In this document: positions 8,831-17,014 of the stretch, piece after piece
How positions within the stretch are numbered: the first letter of the stretch is position 1
Layout: every line of letters begins with the position of its first letter
Source: an uncultured Pseudomonadota bacterium
GTDB lineage: Bacteria > Myxococcota_A > UBA796 > SXON01
NCBI GenBank assembly: GCA_903844155.1
Contig: CAIMSU010000223.1
Span: 48,003-112,002, forward strand
Direction: 5' to 3'
Length of the DNA: 64,000 bases
The notes under the pieces: model-generated
Database searches by the model: none
The model's input: only the letters and a program-made list of their open reading frames with translations
What the model was told of the DNA's origin: nothing
Program-made: the position numbers and the translations under genes

Positions 8831-10180
8831 TCAGAAACCTGCCACGAAGCTCGTGTAGCCGATCTGGAGCTCGTCCTCGAGGTCGTAGTAGCCGACGACC
8901 GTGTCGTTGGTGTCGAGGATCCGCACCTCACCGGTGTCGCCCCAGGAGGCGAGCTTGGCGTCGTCGGCGAGATCGATGCTGCCGAGGACGACGTTGTAGG
9001 GCGCGGTCTCGGGCTGCCAGCTCCACGATTGCGTTGCTGTCATCGCCGTGGCGTCAATCGTGTATTCGGCGAGGCGGGAGCCGGCGGCGACGTCCGAGTC
9101 GTTGTCGAACATGTAGAGGGAACCGCCGACCCGAATGGGGCTGTGCTGAGGCCCGAACGAGGGTGAAACTGCGAAATTCGAGTCGTTACCGCCGAGGATC
9201 CAGTCCATCGTCCAGGTGGTCGGGTCGATCTCCAGGATGGCGTGCTCGTAGTAGAGCGAGACGTAGATGAGGCCCGTGTCCGGATCCCGGTTCAGCCCAT
9301 TGAAATGGGTCCAGTCCGCGGCGCCGTCCGGCGAACGGACGTTCCACCCCTCGTTCTCGCGGACCGTGAGGTGGTCAAAGGCGCTCCAGACGCTGGTGAG
9401 GCTCCCGTCGCTGGTGTCGAGGACGACCAGATCGTCCCCCTCGATGGTGTCGCCGTCGATCGGGCGCTCGTCGGAGACGGTCAGGAGGTACTTGCCGTCG
9501 CCGAGATCGAGGCTGTCGTGGTGCGCGAACGGGGCGGGCCAACGCTCGGTCGGGCCAGACATGCCCGCGCGCACGAACTCGGTGTCGGTGCCGTTGAGCG
9601 CGGTCTCGACCGCGTAGACGAGGTGATTGACGGCGTCGTAGTGCGCGTGGCTGACGATCTGGTTCGTCGGGATCGGCTCCCACCACACGAGGTCGCCCGA
9701 CACCGTGCTCATCGACATCGCCGCGCCATCGGGCAACGCGATCGCCGATGTGAGGATGTAGCCCTCGTCGAGCGCCGGGCTGTCGAGCAGCGGGTCGAAG
9801 AGGGGGTCGAGGTGGGGGACGCCGTCGGGCGTGGTGGTGGTGATCGCGGTTGCCGACGACGGCGCGACCTCCTCCGCGCCCGATTCTGCGACCACGCTCA
9901 CTGCGGCGTTCACTGGGAGGCCGAGGATCGTGGCGGTCTGGATGCCGTCGGCGCCGATCACCGTCTGCGCCACGCCGCTGAAGGACTCCGCGCCGACCGT
10001 GGCCGTCCAGCCCGCCTCGCAGGAGACGTCGGCGATCGCCGACGCTGTTGCAATCACCGCCGTAGGGTGGGCAGCGTCGAGCGCGAGGTTGAACTTCGGC
10101 GCTGTCGAGCCGGGCGCGCAGCCCGCCAGACCCGGCACGCCAGCGAGCGCGGTGGCGGCCAGGGCGAGGCGAACGTTCAT
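8831..10180 (-). CDS. arylsulfotransferase (ASST)-family-like lipoprotein
   Basis: 449 residues. A lipoprotein signal (LAGC within the first 22 residues) precedes a beta-rich N-terminal domain and a propeller-like region. Motifs such as HAHYDAVNHLVY, AHHDSLDLGDGKYLL, WTHFNGL and FGPQHSPIRV repeat the His/Asn-centred pattern of ASST-type propellers, in which a histidine carries the sulfate from a phenolic donor. The gene may encode an envelope enzyme or a non-catalytic propeller; I could not align a specific catalytic His. ATG 10180 is used because it gives a clean lipobox. It is followed upstream by the S41 protease gene, 16 bp away on the same strand. Confidence 0.7.
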   Translation of the reverse strand: MNVRLALAATALAGVPGLAGCAPGSTAPKFNLALDAAHPTAVIATASAIADVSCEAGWTATVGAESFSGVAQTVIGADGIQTATILGLPVNAAVSVVAESGAEEVAPSSATAITTTTPDGVPHLDPLFDPLLDSPALDEGYILTSAIALPDGAAMSMSTVSGDLVWWEPIPTNQIVSHAHYDAVNHLVYAVETALNGTDTEFVRAGMSGPTERWPAPFAHHDSLDLGDGKYLLTVSDERPIDGDTIEGDDLVVLDTSDGSLTSVWSAFDHLTVRENEGWNVRSPDGAADWTHFNGLNRDPDTGLIYVSLYYEHAILEIDPTTWTMDWILGGNDSNFAVSPSFGPQHSPIRVGGSLYMFDNDSDVAAGSRLAEYTIDATAMTATQSWSWQPETAPYNVVLGSIDLADDAKLASWGDTGEVRILDTNDTVVGYYDLEDELQIGYTSFVAGF

Positions 10181-10196
10181 AGGAGGCCGTAACCCT

Positions 10197-11270
10197 TCAC
10201 CCTGCCGACAGCGCCGACAGCGCCGCCCGCGTCCACCCCTCCTCCGACGCCCCGACCGGGACGGCCACATCCACCGGCAACGCACCTCCCGCGACGTCAA
10301 AATGGCCGATGCTGAGCTGCAGCGCGCTGCCATCTTCGTACCGGATTATCGTCTCGATCGCCCGTTTTCCGACCGTCGCCCGACCGACGACCCGGGCATG
10401 CACCCGCTCCCGCAACGCCGCCGCCGCGATCTCGGCCGCGCTGGCGGTGCCTTCGTCGACCAGCACGACAACGCGCCCGGTGACCTCGTCGCCGTCGTTC
10501 TTCGCCGAATACTCCACAGGCGTCTCGCCTCGCACCGTGCTTCGCACGACAAAACCCTCCGTCGCGAACCGGTCGACGAAGGTGACCGCCTCCTGCAATT
10601 CACCGCCTGGATCGCCGCGTAGGTCGACGACGACGGGCCGCCCGGCATCCTTTGCCGTTGCGACGGGCCAGAGCGCGGTCATGCCGGCCGGGAAGCTCGC
10701 CACGTGGAGCCAGACGACGGAAGGTTGTGCCGCAACCGGCACGATCTGCAGGGGAGCGCCCCCGCGAAAGTCGCGTCGCACGGGGACAACACTGCCAAGC
10801 CCGCCGCGCTGAACCTCCAAAACGCTCGCCGTTCGCGCGCTGCCAAGCAGGCGACTCGCCCGATCACCCGCCGCGAGCCCCGCCAACTTCACCCCGTCGA
10901 CCGCGACGATGCAGTCGCCGACGCGCAGACCGGCGCCCCGCGCGGGCTCGCCCACCGACGCGACCAGAAGGCCACACTCCGCCGATGTCGTCGCCGCGCC
11001 GATCCCCATGTCCGCCGGATCGGCAGTCAGCGTGGCGACCTCCGAGGGCGCATAGAACCGCGACCACCGGTCGAGCAGCGTCGTCATCCCGTGAATCGCC
11101 GCATACGTCAAGGCATCCCGGGTCGGCGGCGTCGGGTAGCGGTTGACAACGTCGTCCGTCACCCGGCGGAGGGTTTCGGCGGGGTCCGGCGCGTCCGCTA
11201 CCGCTGTTCCGTGACAGATCCAGCCGAGGCAGCCGCCAGTGACCAGCAGCAAGAACGATCGTGCGCGCAT
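10197..11270 (-). CDS. S41-family C-terminal processing peptidase (CtpA/Prc-like)
   Basis: 357 residues. A hydrophobic signal (4-27) is followed by a helical segment, a PDZ-like domain (about 85-160, GLRVGDCIVAVDG) and the S41 core (about 185-340). The catalytic Ser is probably S277 in EGTASAAEI and the Lys K302 in VGKRAIE, both at the expected spacing, so the enzyme should be active. Such proteases trim or degrade periplasmic proteins from the C-terminus. The ATG at 11270 is preferred over an upstream TTG at 11291 because it starts directly at the signal sequence. Confidence 0.87.
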   Translation of the reverse strand: MRARSFLLLVTGGCLGWICHGTAVADAPDPAETLRRVTDDVVNRYPTPPTRDALTYAAIHGMTTLLDRWSRFYAPSEVATLTADPADMGIGAATTSAECGLLVASVGEPARGAGLRVGDCIVAVDGVKLAGLAAGDRASRLLGSARTASVLEVQRGGLGSVVPVRRDFRGGAPLQIVPVAAQPSVVWLHVASFPAGMTALWPVATAKDAGRPVVVDLRGDPGGELQEAVTFVDRFATEGFVVRSTVRGETPVEYSAKNDGDEVTGRVVVLVDEGTASAAEIAAAALRERVHARVVGRATVGKRAIETIIRYEDGSALQLSIGHFDVAGGALPVDVAVPVGASEEGWTRAALSALSAG

Positions 11271-11404
11271 GCAGACCCGCTTAGTCTGCAACCCTGGAGC
11301 GCGGCGGTTTGTGGCCGCGCGCGGGCGTCATCGGCCGCATGACGTTCTTCCTCCCCCTTCCCCCAGCGGCACGTTACAGGTGCCGCGCCAACGAGGATTC
11401 GCCC

Positions 11405-11725
11405 ATGTCTCTCCGCCTTTCCGCCCTCTCCCTGCTCGCCCTCACCCTCGCGGCATGCGCCCCCGCCGGTGGCGACAGCACGGGCATCAGCACCCGCCCC
11501 GTGCAGTGCTCCGCCTACTGCGGCACCTACATGGCGAATTGCACCAACGCCAACAACGAGTACACCTCCGAGTCCGACTGCGAGACCCAGTGCGGCGCGT
11601 GGACGCAGGGCCAGCCGGGCGACACGAGCGGGAACTCGGTCACCTGCCACGACACCTACGCCAAGCAGGCGAACGACAACGGCGCGTGCGGCGACGCCGG
11701 GCCGAACAGCACGACCTGCATCTAA
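11405..11725 (+). CDS. small Cys-rich lipoprotein
   Basis: 106 residues with a classic lipoprotein signal (LTLAAC, Cys18). The mature part contains eight or so cysteines (for example CSAYCGTYMANC and CETQCGAW), suggesting a disulfide-stabilised envelope domain. A GAGG ribosome-binding site lies about ten bases before ATG 11405. The function is unknown. It stands alone on the plus strand, divergent from the S41 protease and ending ten bases before the convergent LON-domain gene. Confidence 0.75.
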   Translation: MSLRLSALSLLALTLAACAPAGGDSTGISTRPVQCSAYCGTYMANCTNANNEYTSESDCETQCGAWTQGQPGDTSGNSVTCHDTYAKQANDNGACGDAGPNSTTCI

Positions 11726-11735
11726 GCGCGCGCGG

Positions 11736-12416
11736 CTAGGCGTCCCCGGACGTCTCGCCAAGGCTCGCGATGACGCCGAGCACCGCCTCCTCGATGAGGA
11801 GCGCGCGTGCTACGGCGTCGTTTTGCGCGAGGTAGGTCTGGCGCTCGGCCGTGTCCCGAAGCACGAACGGGGCGATCGCCTCGGCCACCCGCCCGACGCC
11901 GAGCTCCGAGAGCCCCTTGCGTAGCTCCGCCGCGCGCGGGCCCATCCGCGCGAGCACCGGACCGACGAGCGCCAGCAGACGCGCCCCAACACGCTCGATC
12001 TCCCGAGGGACGAACGGCGTATCCGACAGCAGCGCCATCCGGCCGACGCGGTAGGGCTCCGGCCGCCCGGTCAGCTCCTCGACGAGCCGGACGCGGGCGA
12101 TGGGCATCACGAGGATGTTGTAGCGCCCGTCGTCAAGCTCGCGGTGACCGAGGATCTTGCCCGCCGAGGCGTAGGGCAGGATCGCGGGGCCTGCGGGACC
12201 GTCCGAGGGCGCGGGCTCAGCCATCTGCGGAATGGCGAAGAAGCCGTCGGCGAGCACATCCTGGACGAGGCGACGGTAGCGCGGCTCGAAGACGTGGAGC
12301 GGCAGGGCGGGGCCGGGGAGGAGGACGACGCCGGGGAGCGGGAACAGCGGGAGCGCGGAGCACGCGCTGGCGAGGCGGCGGAGGTCGGGCGAGGCGAGGG
12401 CCGGGATCGTGGACAT
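11736..12416 (-). CDS. LON peptidase substrate-binding-domain protein
   Basis: 226 residues without any ATPase or protease domain. The segment LPLFPLPGVVLLPGPALPLHVFEPRYR (broken here as LPLFPLPGVV and LPLHVFEPRYR, near 22-48) is the hallmark of the LON N-terminal domain, and the rest follows that domain plus a helical tail. Stand-alone versions are thought to bind unfolded or peptide substrates. ATG 12416 is chosen; a GTG at 12440 would add eight residues. It is 48 bp downstream of the rhomboid protease gene on the same strand, so both may share a transcript. Confidence 0.82.
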   Translation of the reverse strand: MSTIPALASPDLRRLASACSALPLFPLPGVVLLPGPALPLHVFEPRYRRLVQDVLADGFFAIPQMAEPAPSDGPAGPAILPYASAGKILGHRELDDGRYNILVMPIARVRLVEELTGRPEPYRVGRMALLSDTPFVPREIERVGARLLALVGPVLARMGPRAAELRKGLSELGVGRVAEAIAPFVLRDTAERQTYLAQNDAVARALLIEEAVLGVIASLGETSGDA

Positions 12417-12464
12417 GGATTTTCTCGGAGTCTCCCCCACCGGTAGACACCAGAGGGGCCACCA

Positions 12465-14150
12465 TCAACGAGGAGCGGGCGCGGTCACTTCGGAGGGCAA
12501 GTCGGGGAGCACGGTCAGCAGCGCGGTCAGGCCCGTGAGGGTCGTGTCACCGGGACGGGCGAGGAGGCCGTCGGCGAGCAGGCGGGCGGCGACGTCGACG
12601 TCGTGATTGGCGGCATGGGCGCGGATCAAGGCTGCGCGCTGGGCGACGGAGCCGGGGAGGGCGAGGCCGGGGTCGGCCCTGGCGGCTCCGTCGCCGGCGA
12701 GGAGCACGGGCGCGCAGGCGGGCGATGGCTCGGGAGAGCAGAGGCCGAGGGCAGCGAGCAATTCCTTGGGATCGGTCAACCGAAAGCCGGCGAGCGCCTC
12801 TGCGTCGCGGCCGAGGTCGAGGAGCGCGCGGCCGCGAAGCGTTCGGGCGCGGAGGCTGTCGGTTCCCTGCGCCGAGGCCTCGGTGAGCGCGGCGGGGTCG
12901 GTGAGGTGTAGGGAGGCGTGGCTCGCGGCTTCCAGGGCGGCCAGGTCGAGGCCCGCGGGCGCATCCCAACTGTAGACGTGGCGGTAGTGGCCGCGGACGT
13001 AGACTTCGACGACGCTGGACATGGCAACTGGAACGCCGGCAGTTGCCCGTGCCGACGCCGCCGAGCCGAGGCCCGCGTGCCAGTGAACCTGCAGACGGGC
13101 GCCGGCCACGCCGTCCAGCGTGACATCCGACCGCGCGACGACTGCGTCGGCATCGGCCTCCCGATAGTGCCCGACGACCTCGTCGACGGCGTCGGCCAGC
13201 GCCTGGCGCACTCCGCGGCGCTCGGTCGTCAGCCCGGTCGCCGCGAGTCCCTGCGCGCGGGCAAGCGACCCATCCCCCGCGTTGGACGCCGCTGTCTTCT
13301 CGACCCAGCCCGTCCCACCCGCCTGGGTCCACGCCGGGTCCCACCACGCCGGACGCGTCCCCACGATGCCGTCCGCCTCCGCCGGCGTCATCGGCAGGAG
13401 CCGCCACCCGCCCACCCGCACCGCGAGCAGCGCCAGCAGCACGGCGACCGTCGCCGCTACGGAAATACCCATGTTCGCCAGACCGAACCACCCACGACCC
13501 GGCCGTACCGGCACCAACTGCGCGCCGTAGACCACACCGGCCACGAGCCCGCCGAAGTGGGCCCAACTGTCCACCTCCTTCCCCGCGAGTCCCCCAAAGA
13601 ACGCATAAAGCGTGAACACCGCGATGCCGCCCCCAAACCGCGCCCGCGCCGCCGTCGGGATGAGGTCCAGCCAACGCCAGCCGACGACCGCCGCCGCCGC
13701 AAGGAACCCGAAGTCGCCGCCGCTCGCCCCGATCGACGGCAGCGCGGGGTTCAAGAACGTCGCCAGCAACCCCCCGAACCCCGTCGACGCCACCCACAGC
13801 CCCAGCATCGCCCACGGCCCGACGATGCGCTCCAGTGAAAACCCGATGAACACCAGAAAACTCAGGTTCGAGACGATGTGCCCGGGGCTCGCGTGGAGGA
13901 ACGCATAGGTCAGCGGGCGCCACACCTCGCCGCGCAGCACGATGTCGTCCGAGGATCGCGCGAGCGCCACGTCCCAACCACCCGTCCCCCACAGGTAGCT
14001 GCGCACGCAAAGCCCGCACAGCAACGCCGTCGCCCACGGCACCTCGGGTCGCTCCCACGCCGCCCGAAAATCAGCCGCCGGCGTCCCCACGATGTGCTGG
14101 AACACGGCAAGCTCGCGCGCGGGCACTGCAGCCGCGTCGCCAACGCGCAC
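12465..14150 (-). CDS. rhomboid intramembrane serine protease with long C-terminal extension
   Basis: 561 residues from GTG 14150. Membrane helices span about 40-210. The catalytic dyad is visible: Ser143 in GASGGDFG and His198 in WAHFGG; the conserved His91 and Asn95 (HIVSN) are also present. Residues 250-561 form a non-membrane extension with Ala/Leu-rich helical repeats. Upstream of the GTG, the same frame stays open to the preceding stop at 14253 and encodes sequence like the GYF_2-type N-terminus of myxobacterial rhomboids, yet it contains no ATG, GTG or TTG. The true start may be a non-standard codon. Confidence 0.85.
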   Translation of the reverse strand: MRVGDAAAVPARELAVFQHIVGTPAADFRAAWERPEVPWATALLCGLCVRSYLWGTGGWDVALARSSDDIVLRGEVWRPLTYAFLHASPGHIVSNLSFLVFIGFSLERIVGPWAMLGLWVASTGFGGLLATFLNPALPSIGASGGDFGFLAAAAVVGWRWLDLIPTAARARFGGGIAVFTLYAFFGGLAGKEVDSWAHFGGLVAGVVYGAQLVPVRPGRGWFGLANMGISVAATVAVLLALLAVRVGGWRLLPMTPAEADGIVGTRPAWWDPAWTQAGGTGWVEKTAASNAGDGSLARAQGLAATGLTTERRGVRQALADAVDEVVGHYREADADAVVARSDVTLDGVAGARLQVHWHAGLGSAASARATAGVPVAMSSVVEVYVRGHYRHVYSWDAPAGLDLAALEAASHASLHLTDPAALTEASAQGTDSLRARTLRGRALLDLGRDAEALAGFRLTDPKELLAALGLCSPEPSPACAPVLLAGDGAARADPGLALPGSVAQRAALIRAHAANHDVDVAARLLADGLLARPGDTTLTGLTALLTVLPDLPSEVTAPAPR

Positions 14151-14252
14151 CGGCGTTTCGGCGTCGATGCGGCCGGCCCGGACCAGGTCCTCGAAGTCGG
14201 CGACGAGGACGGCCCGTTCCGCGCCGTCGATCAGCGCATGGAGGACCAGGGC

Positions 14253-16940
14253 CTAGAGTCCGCAGTCGTCGGAGCAGCCGTCCTGCGTCCCGAGCGTGTT
14301 TCCAGAGAGGTCGTTCGCGGCGCAGGAGGTGAACGTCGCGTCCGTGCACGCCATGCCAAACCGGGAGTTCCCGGTGATCACGTTGGACTCCACGTCCGCC
14401 GCAGCGACGTTCTTGAGCGTGACCCCGACCGACCGGCCCGTGACGGAGGAGTTGGTGATGGTGCCGGACGCCAGCGTCGAGAACTCCATCCCATTGGAGT
14501 CGCCGCCGCCAACGGTCACGTTGTCCACCTCCACCGTGCTGTCTCCTGCGCTCCGACCAGTCACGCTCACACCGTCGCCGGTCGGCGCGGGAAAGCTGGC
14601 GTTTGAGATGGACACATCCGCGAGGTTGCTGGCGCTGACCGCCGTGCCGGTCACGGCGTCGAACTCGAGGTTGGAGAGCGCGATGTACGAGGACCCGCTG
14701 GTGTAGCTGTACAGCGAGATCCCGCCGCCGAGGGCGTTGCCGATCGTGAGCCCGTCGATGACCACGAGCGGATCCTGCGAGTACCAGTACCCGTAGACCG
14801 CGCCCGACGCCTGCGACGCGCCGACGGTGCCGATGTCGATGTTCGAGAACTCCAGGCCGCACTCGTAGTCGCTGACCAGGTAGGACTGCAGGGTGTCGGC
14901 GGTCAGGCCGTTGATGATGAGATCCCCGGCCACGACGTTTCCGCTCTGGTCGTAGCCATCGTCGGCGTAGGCCAGGGGCGGGTAGCTGGTGTACGTGACG
15001 GGGTAACCGTCCTCCAACACGCCATCCTGGTAGTACGAGTAGCTCTGCGTGAGCCCACCCGTCGTGCCAACCGTGTTGTCGTCGAGCTCAACCGACCCGC
15101 CGTTGACGGAGACCAGCGCCCCGTTGAGACCGTCGACGCTGTTGCCCTTGAAAAGCGTGCGGGCGTTGTCCGAGGCGACGAGGATGTCAGCCGCATACGT
15201 CGTGAACGTCGAGTCGCTGACCTCAACGTCTGCGAGGTAGCTGTAGATCGCCTCCACGCCGCCGGTGAAGGTGGAGCCCGTGATGACATCCGTGCTGCTG
15301 TTCAGCGAGATGTCCACACCGGAGATCGAGGTGTACTCGTAGGTGATGGTGTGCCCGCTGCCGTCGTCGTAGGAGTACGAGTCAGTCGCCGTGAGGTCAT
15401 TCCCGGTGAACGAGCTGTCCGTGACCGTGGTCGCGCCGATGTAGTCCCAGAGGCTCCCGAGCGCGGAGTAGCCGGTGAACGCGGAGTTGGTGAGCGTGAC
15501 CGCCCCCTCGAAGTTCAGCAGGGAGCTGCACGCGCTGTCCGAGAACGTCGTCGCGTCGACCTTGGCCCGGCCCGTGGCGACCACCATGCCCCAGCCCTGG
15601 TTTCCGCTGAACACCCCGCCGGTCATGGTGATGTCCCCGCCGTTGATCAGCATGGCCGGTGAATCCGAGATGACGTAGCCCCCGCTCGGGTCGACGCACG
15701 GCGTCGCCAGCTCGGGCTCGCGCAGGTTCGTGACGCTGACGTTCGTCGCCGTGGTGGACGCACCGGACAGGTAGATGCCGTTGCGGCCGGTGCTGTCGAC
15801 GGTGAGGTTGGTCAACGTCGCGACGGTGGACGTGGCGGTGAATGGGGCGATCAACACGCCGAAGTCGTTGAAGCCAGTGACCGCGTCGTCCGTCAACGTC
15901 ACCCCGACGTCGGCGGCGATGAAGACACCCCCGCAGGCATAGTTGCCCCCGTTGAACGCTGCGTAGTTGTTGTCACAGGCGGTGGTCGCGTCCGCGGAGA
16001 CGGTGGAGTTGGTGACCGAATAGGAGTCGCCCGACGCCTGGATCCCGCTCACGGTCTGCCCGGTGAGCACGCTTGAGTCGATCGTCGCGGACCCGCTCTC
16101 GCTCAGGAACCCGTAGGCGCCCTGGTCCCAGGTCTCGTTGCTGATGTCCAGCGTGCCCGCCTTGAGCCTTACGGCGGCGCCGCCGGCGGCCGTGATGGTG
16201 TTGCCCGAGATCGTCGCCGTCGACGAGTCCACGGAGATCCCGTACCCGTCCTTGTAGTTCCGCTTGTCCATGATGACGCCGTTGATGACGTTGTCCGTCA
16301 CCGTCGCCGTAGCGCCGCCGCCGATCTGGATCGCGATGGAATCGGGCAGGTCGAAGGTGTTCGCGGTGATCGTCGCGTCGCCGCCCTCGACGTCCAGCGC
16401 GCCGTTTGTCGGCTGGTTGAACTCGGTGTTGGACACGGTCAGGCCCGTCGCCCCAGCCGCCTGGAAGCTCCAGTCGCCGGTCGCGTCAAACTTCACGCCG
16501 TCGATGGTGTTGCCCGAGCCGCTGACCGACATGCCGGTCACCGTGCTCTGGACGGTGACCCCCGAGATCGTGGCGTTTGCGCCCGTGATCGTGATCGGGG
16601 GGCTCTGCCCGTCGCCCTGGAGGATGGTCTGGTCCACGCCTGCGCCCGTGATGGTCACGCCCTTGTCGACCGTCACCACCTCCGCCCAGGTGCCCGCGCA
16701 CAGCGCGATCGCGCTCCCCTCGCTCGCGACCGTGATCGCGTCGCCGATGTGCGCGTACCCGCCCGCGCCGTCCACGGTGATGCAGCCCGGGTCGTAGTTG
16801 ACCTGCGTGTCCGAGCCAGAGTCGCCGTTGTTCGCCGCAGAGTCGCCCTTGCCGGGGCCGTTGCAGCCGGTGGTGGCGACCAGGGCCAGGAGGCCGACGG
16901 AGAGGCCGGAGTAGAGGAAGCGGACGCTGGAAACGGGCAT
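14253..16940 (-). CDS. right-handed parallel beta-helix lipoprotein
   Basis: 895 residues. Lipobox VATTGC near residue 25, then an Asp/Asn/Ser-rich linker. From about residue 60 there are dozens of imperfect 20-25-residue units with Thr, Asn, Gly and short hydrophobic triplets (for example NTIDGVKF, SATIDSSVLTG), typical of pectate-lyase-like beta-helices and NosD-type surface proteins. It ends in a Cys-rich tail. The protein is likely anchored in the outer membrane facing outward, but no substrate or catalytic site can be named. The start at 16940 has GGAG nine bases upstream. Confidence 0.83.
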   Translation of the reverse strand: MPVSSVRFLYSGLSVGLLALVATTGCNGPGKGDSAANNGDSGSDTQVNYDPGCITVDGAGGYAHIGDAITVASEGSAIALCAGTWAEVVTVDKGVTITGAGVDQTILQGDGQSPPITITGANATISGVTVQSTVTGMSVSGSGNTIDGVKFDATGDWSFQAAGATGLTVSNTEFNQPTNGALDVEGGDATITANTFDLPDSIAIQIGGGATATVTDNVINGVIMDKRNYKDGYGISVDSSTATISGNTITAAGGAAVRLKAGTLDISNETWDQGAYGFLSESGSATIDSSVLTGQTVSGIQASGDSYSVTNSTVSADATTACDNNYAAFNGGNYACGGVFIAADVGVTLTDDAVTGFNDFGVLIAPFTATSTVATLTNLTVDSTGRNGIYLSGASTTATNVSVTNLREPELATPCVDPSGGYVISDSPAMLINGGDITMTGGVFSGNQGWGMVVATGRAKVDATTFSDSACSSLLNFEGAVTLTNSAFTGYSALGSLWDYIGATTVTDSSFTGNDLTATDSYSYDDGSGHTITYEYTSISGVDISLNSSTDVITGSTFTGGVEAIYSYLADVEVSDSTFTTYAADILVASDNARTLFKGNSVDGLNGALVSVNGGSVELDDNTVGTTGGLTQSYSYYQDGVLEDGYPVTYTSYPPLAYADDGYDQSGNVVAGDLIINGLTADTLQSYLVSDYECGLEFSNIDIGTVGASQASGAVYGYWYSQDPLVVIDGLTIGNALGGGISLYSYTSGSSYIALSNLEFDAVTGTAVSASNLADVSISNASFPAPTGDGVSVTGRSAGDSTVEVDNVTVGGGDSNGMEFSTLASGTITNSSVTGRSVGVTLKNVAAADVESNVITGNSRFGMACTDATFTSCAANDLSGNTLGTQDGCSDDCGL

Positions 16941-17014
16941 TCGGGGACTCCGGGAGGAGATGGGCTTCAAGGCGGTGCATCGTAGCCCGGAACGCGCGAC
17001 AATTCCAAACGGCC

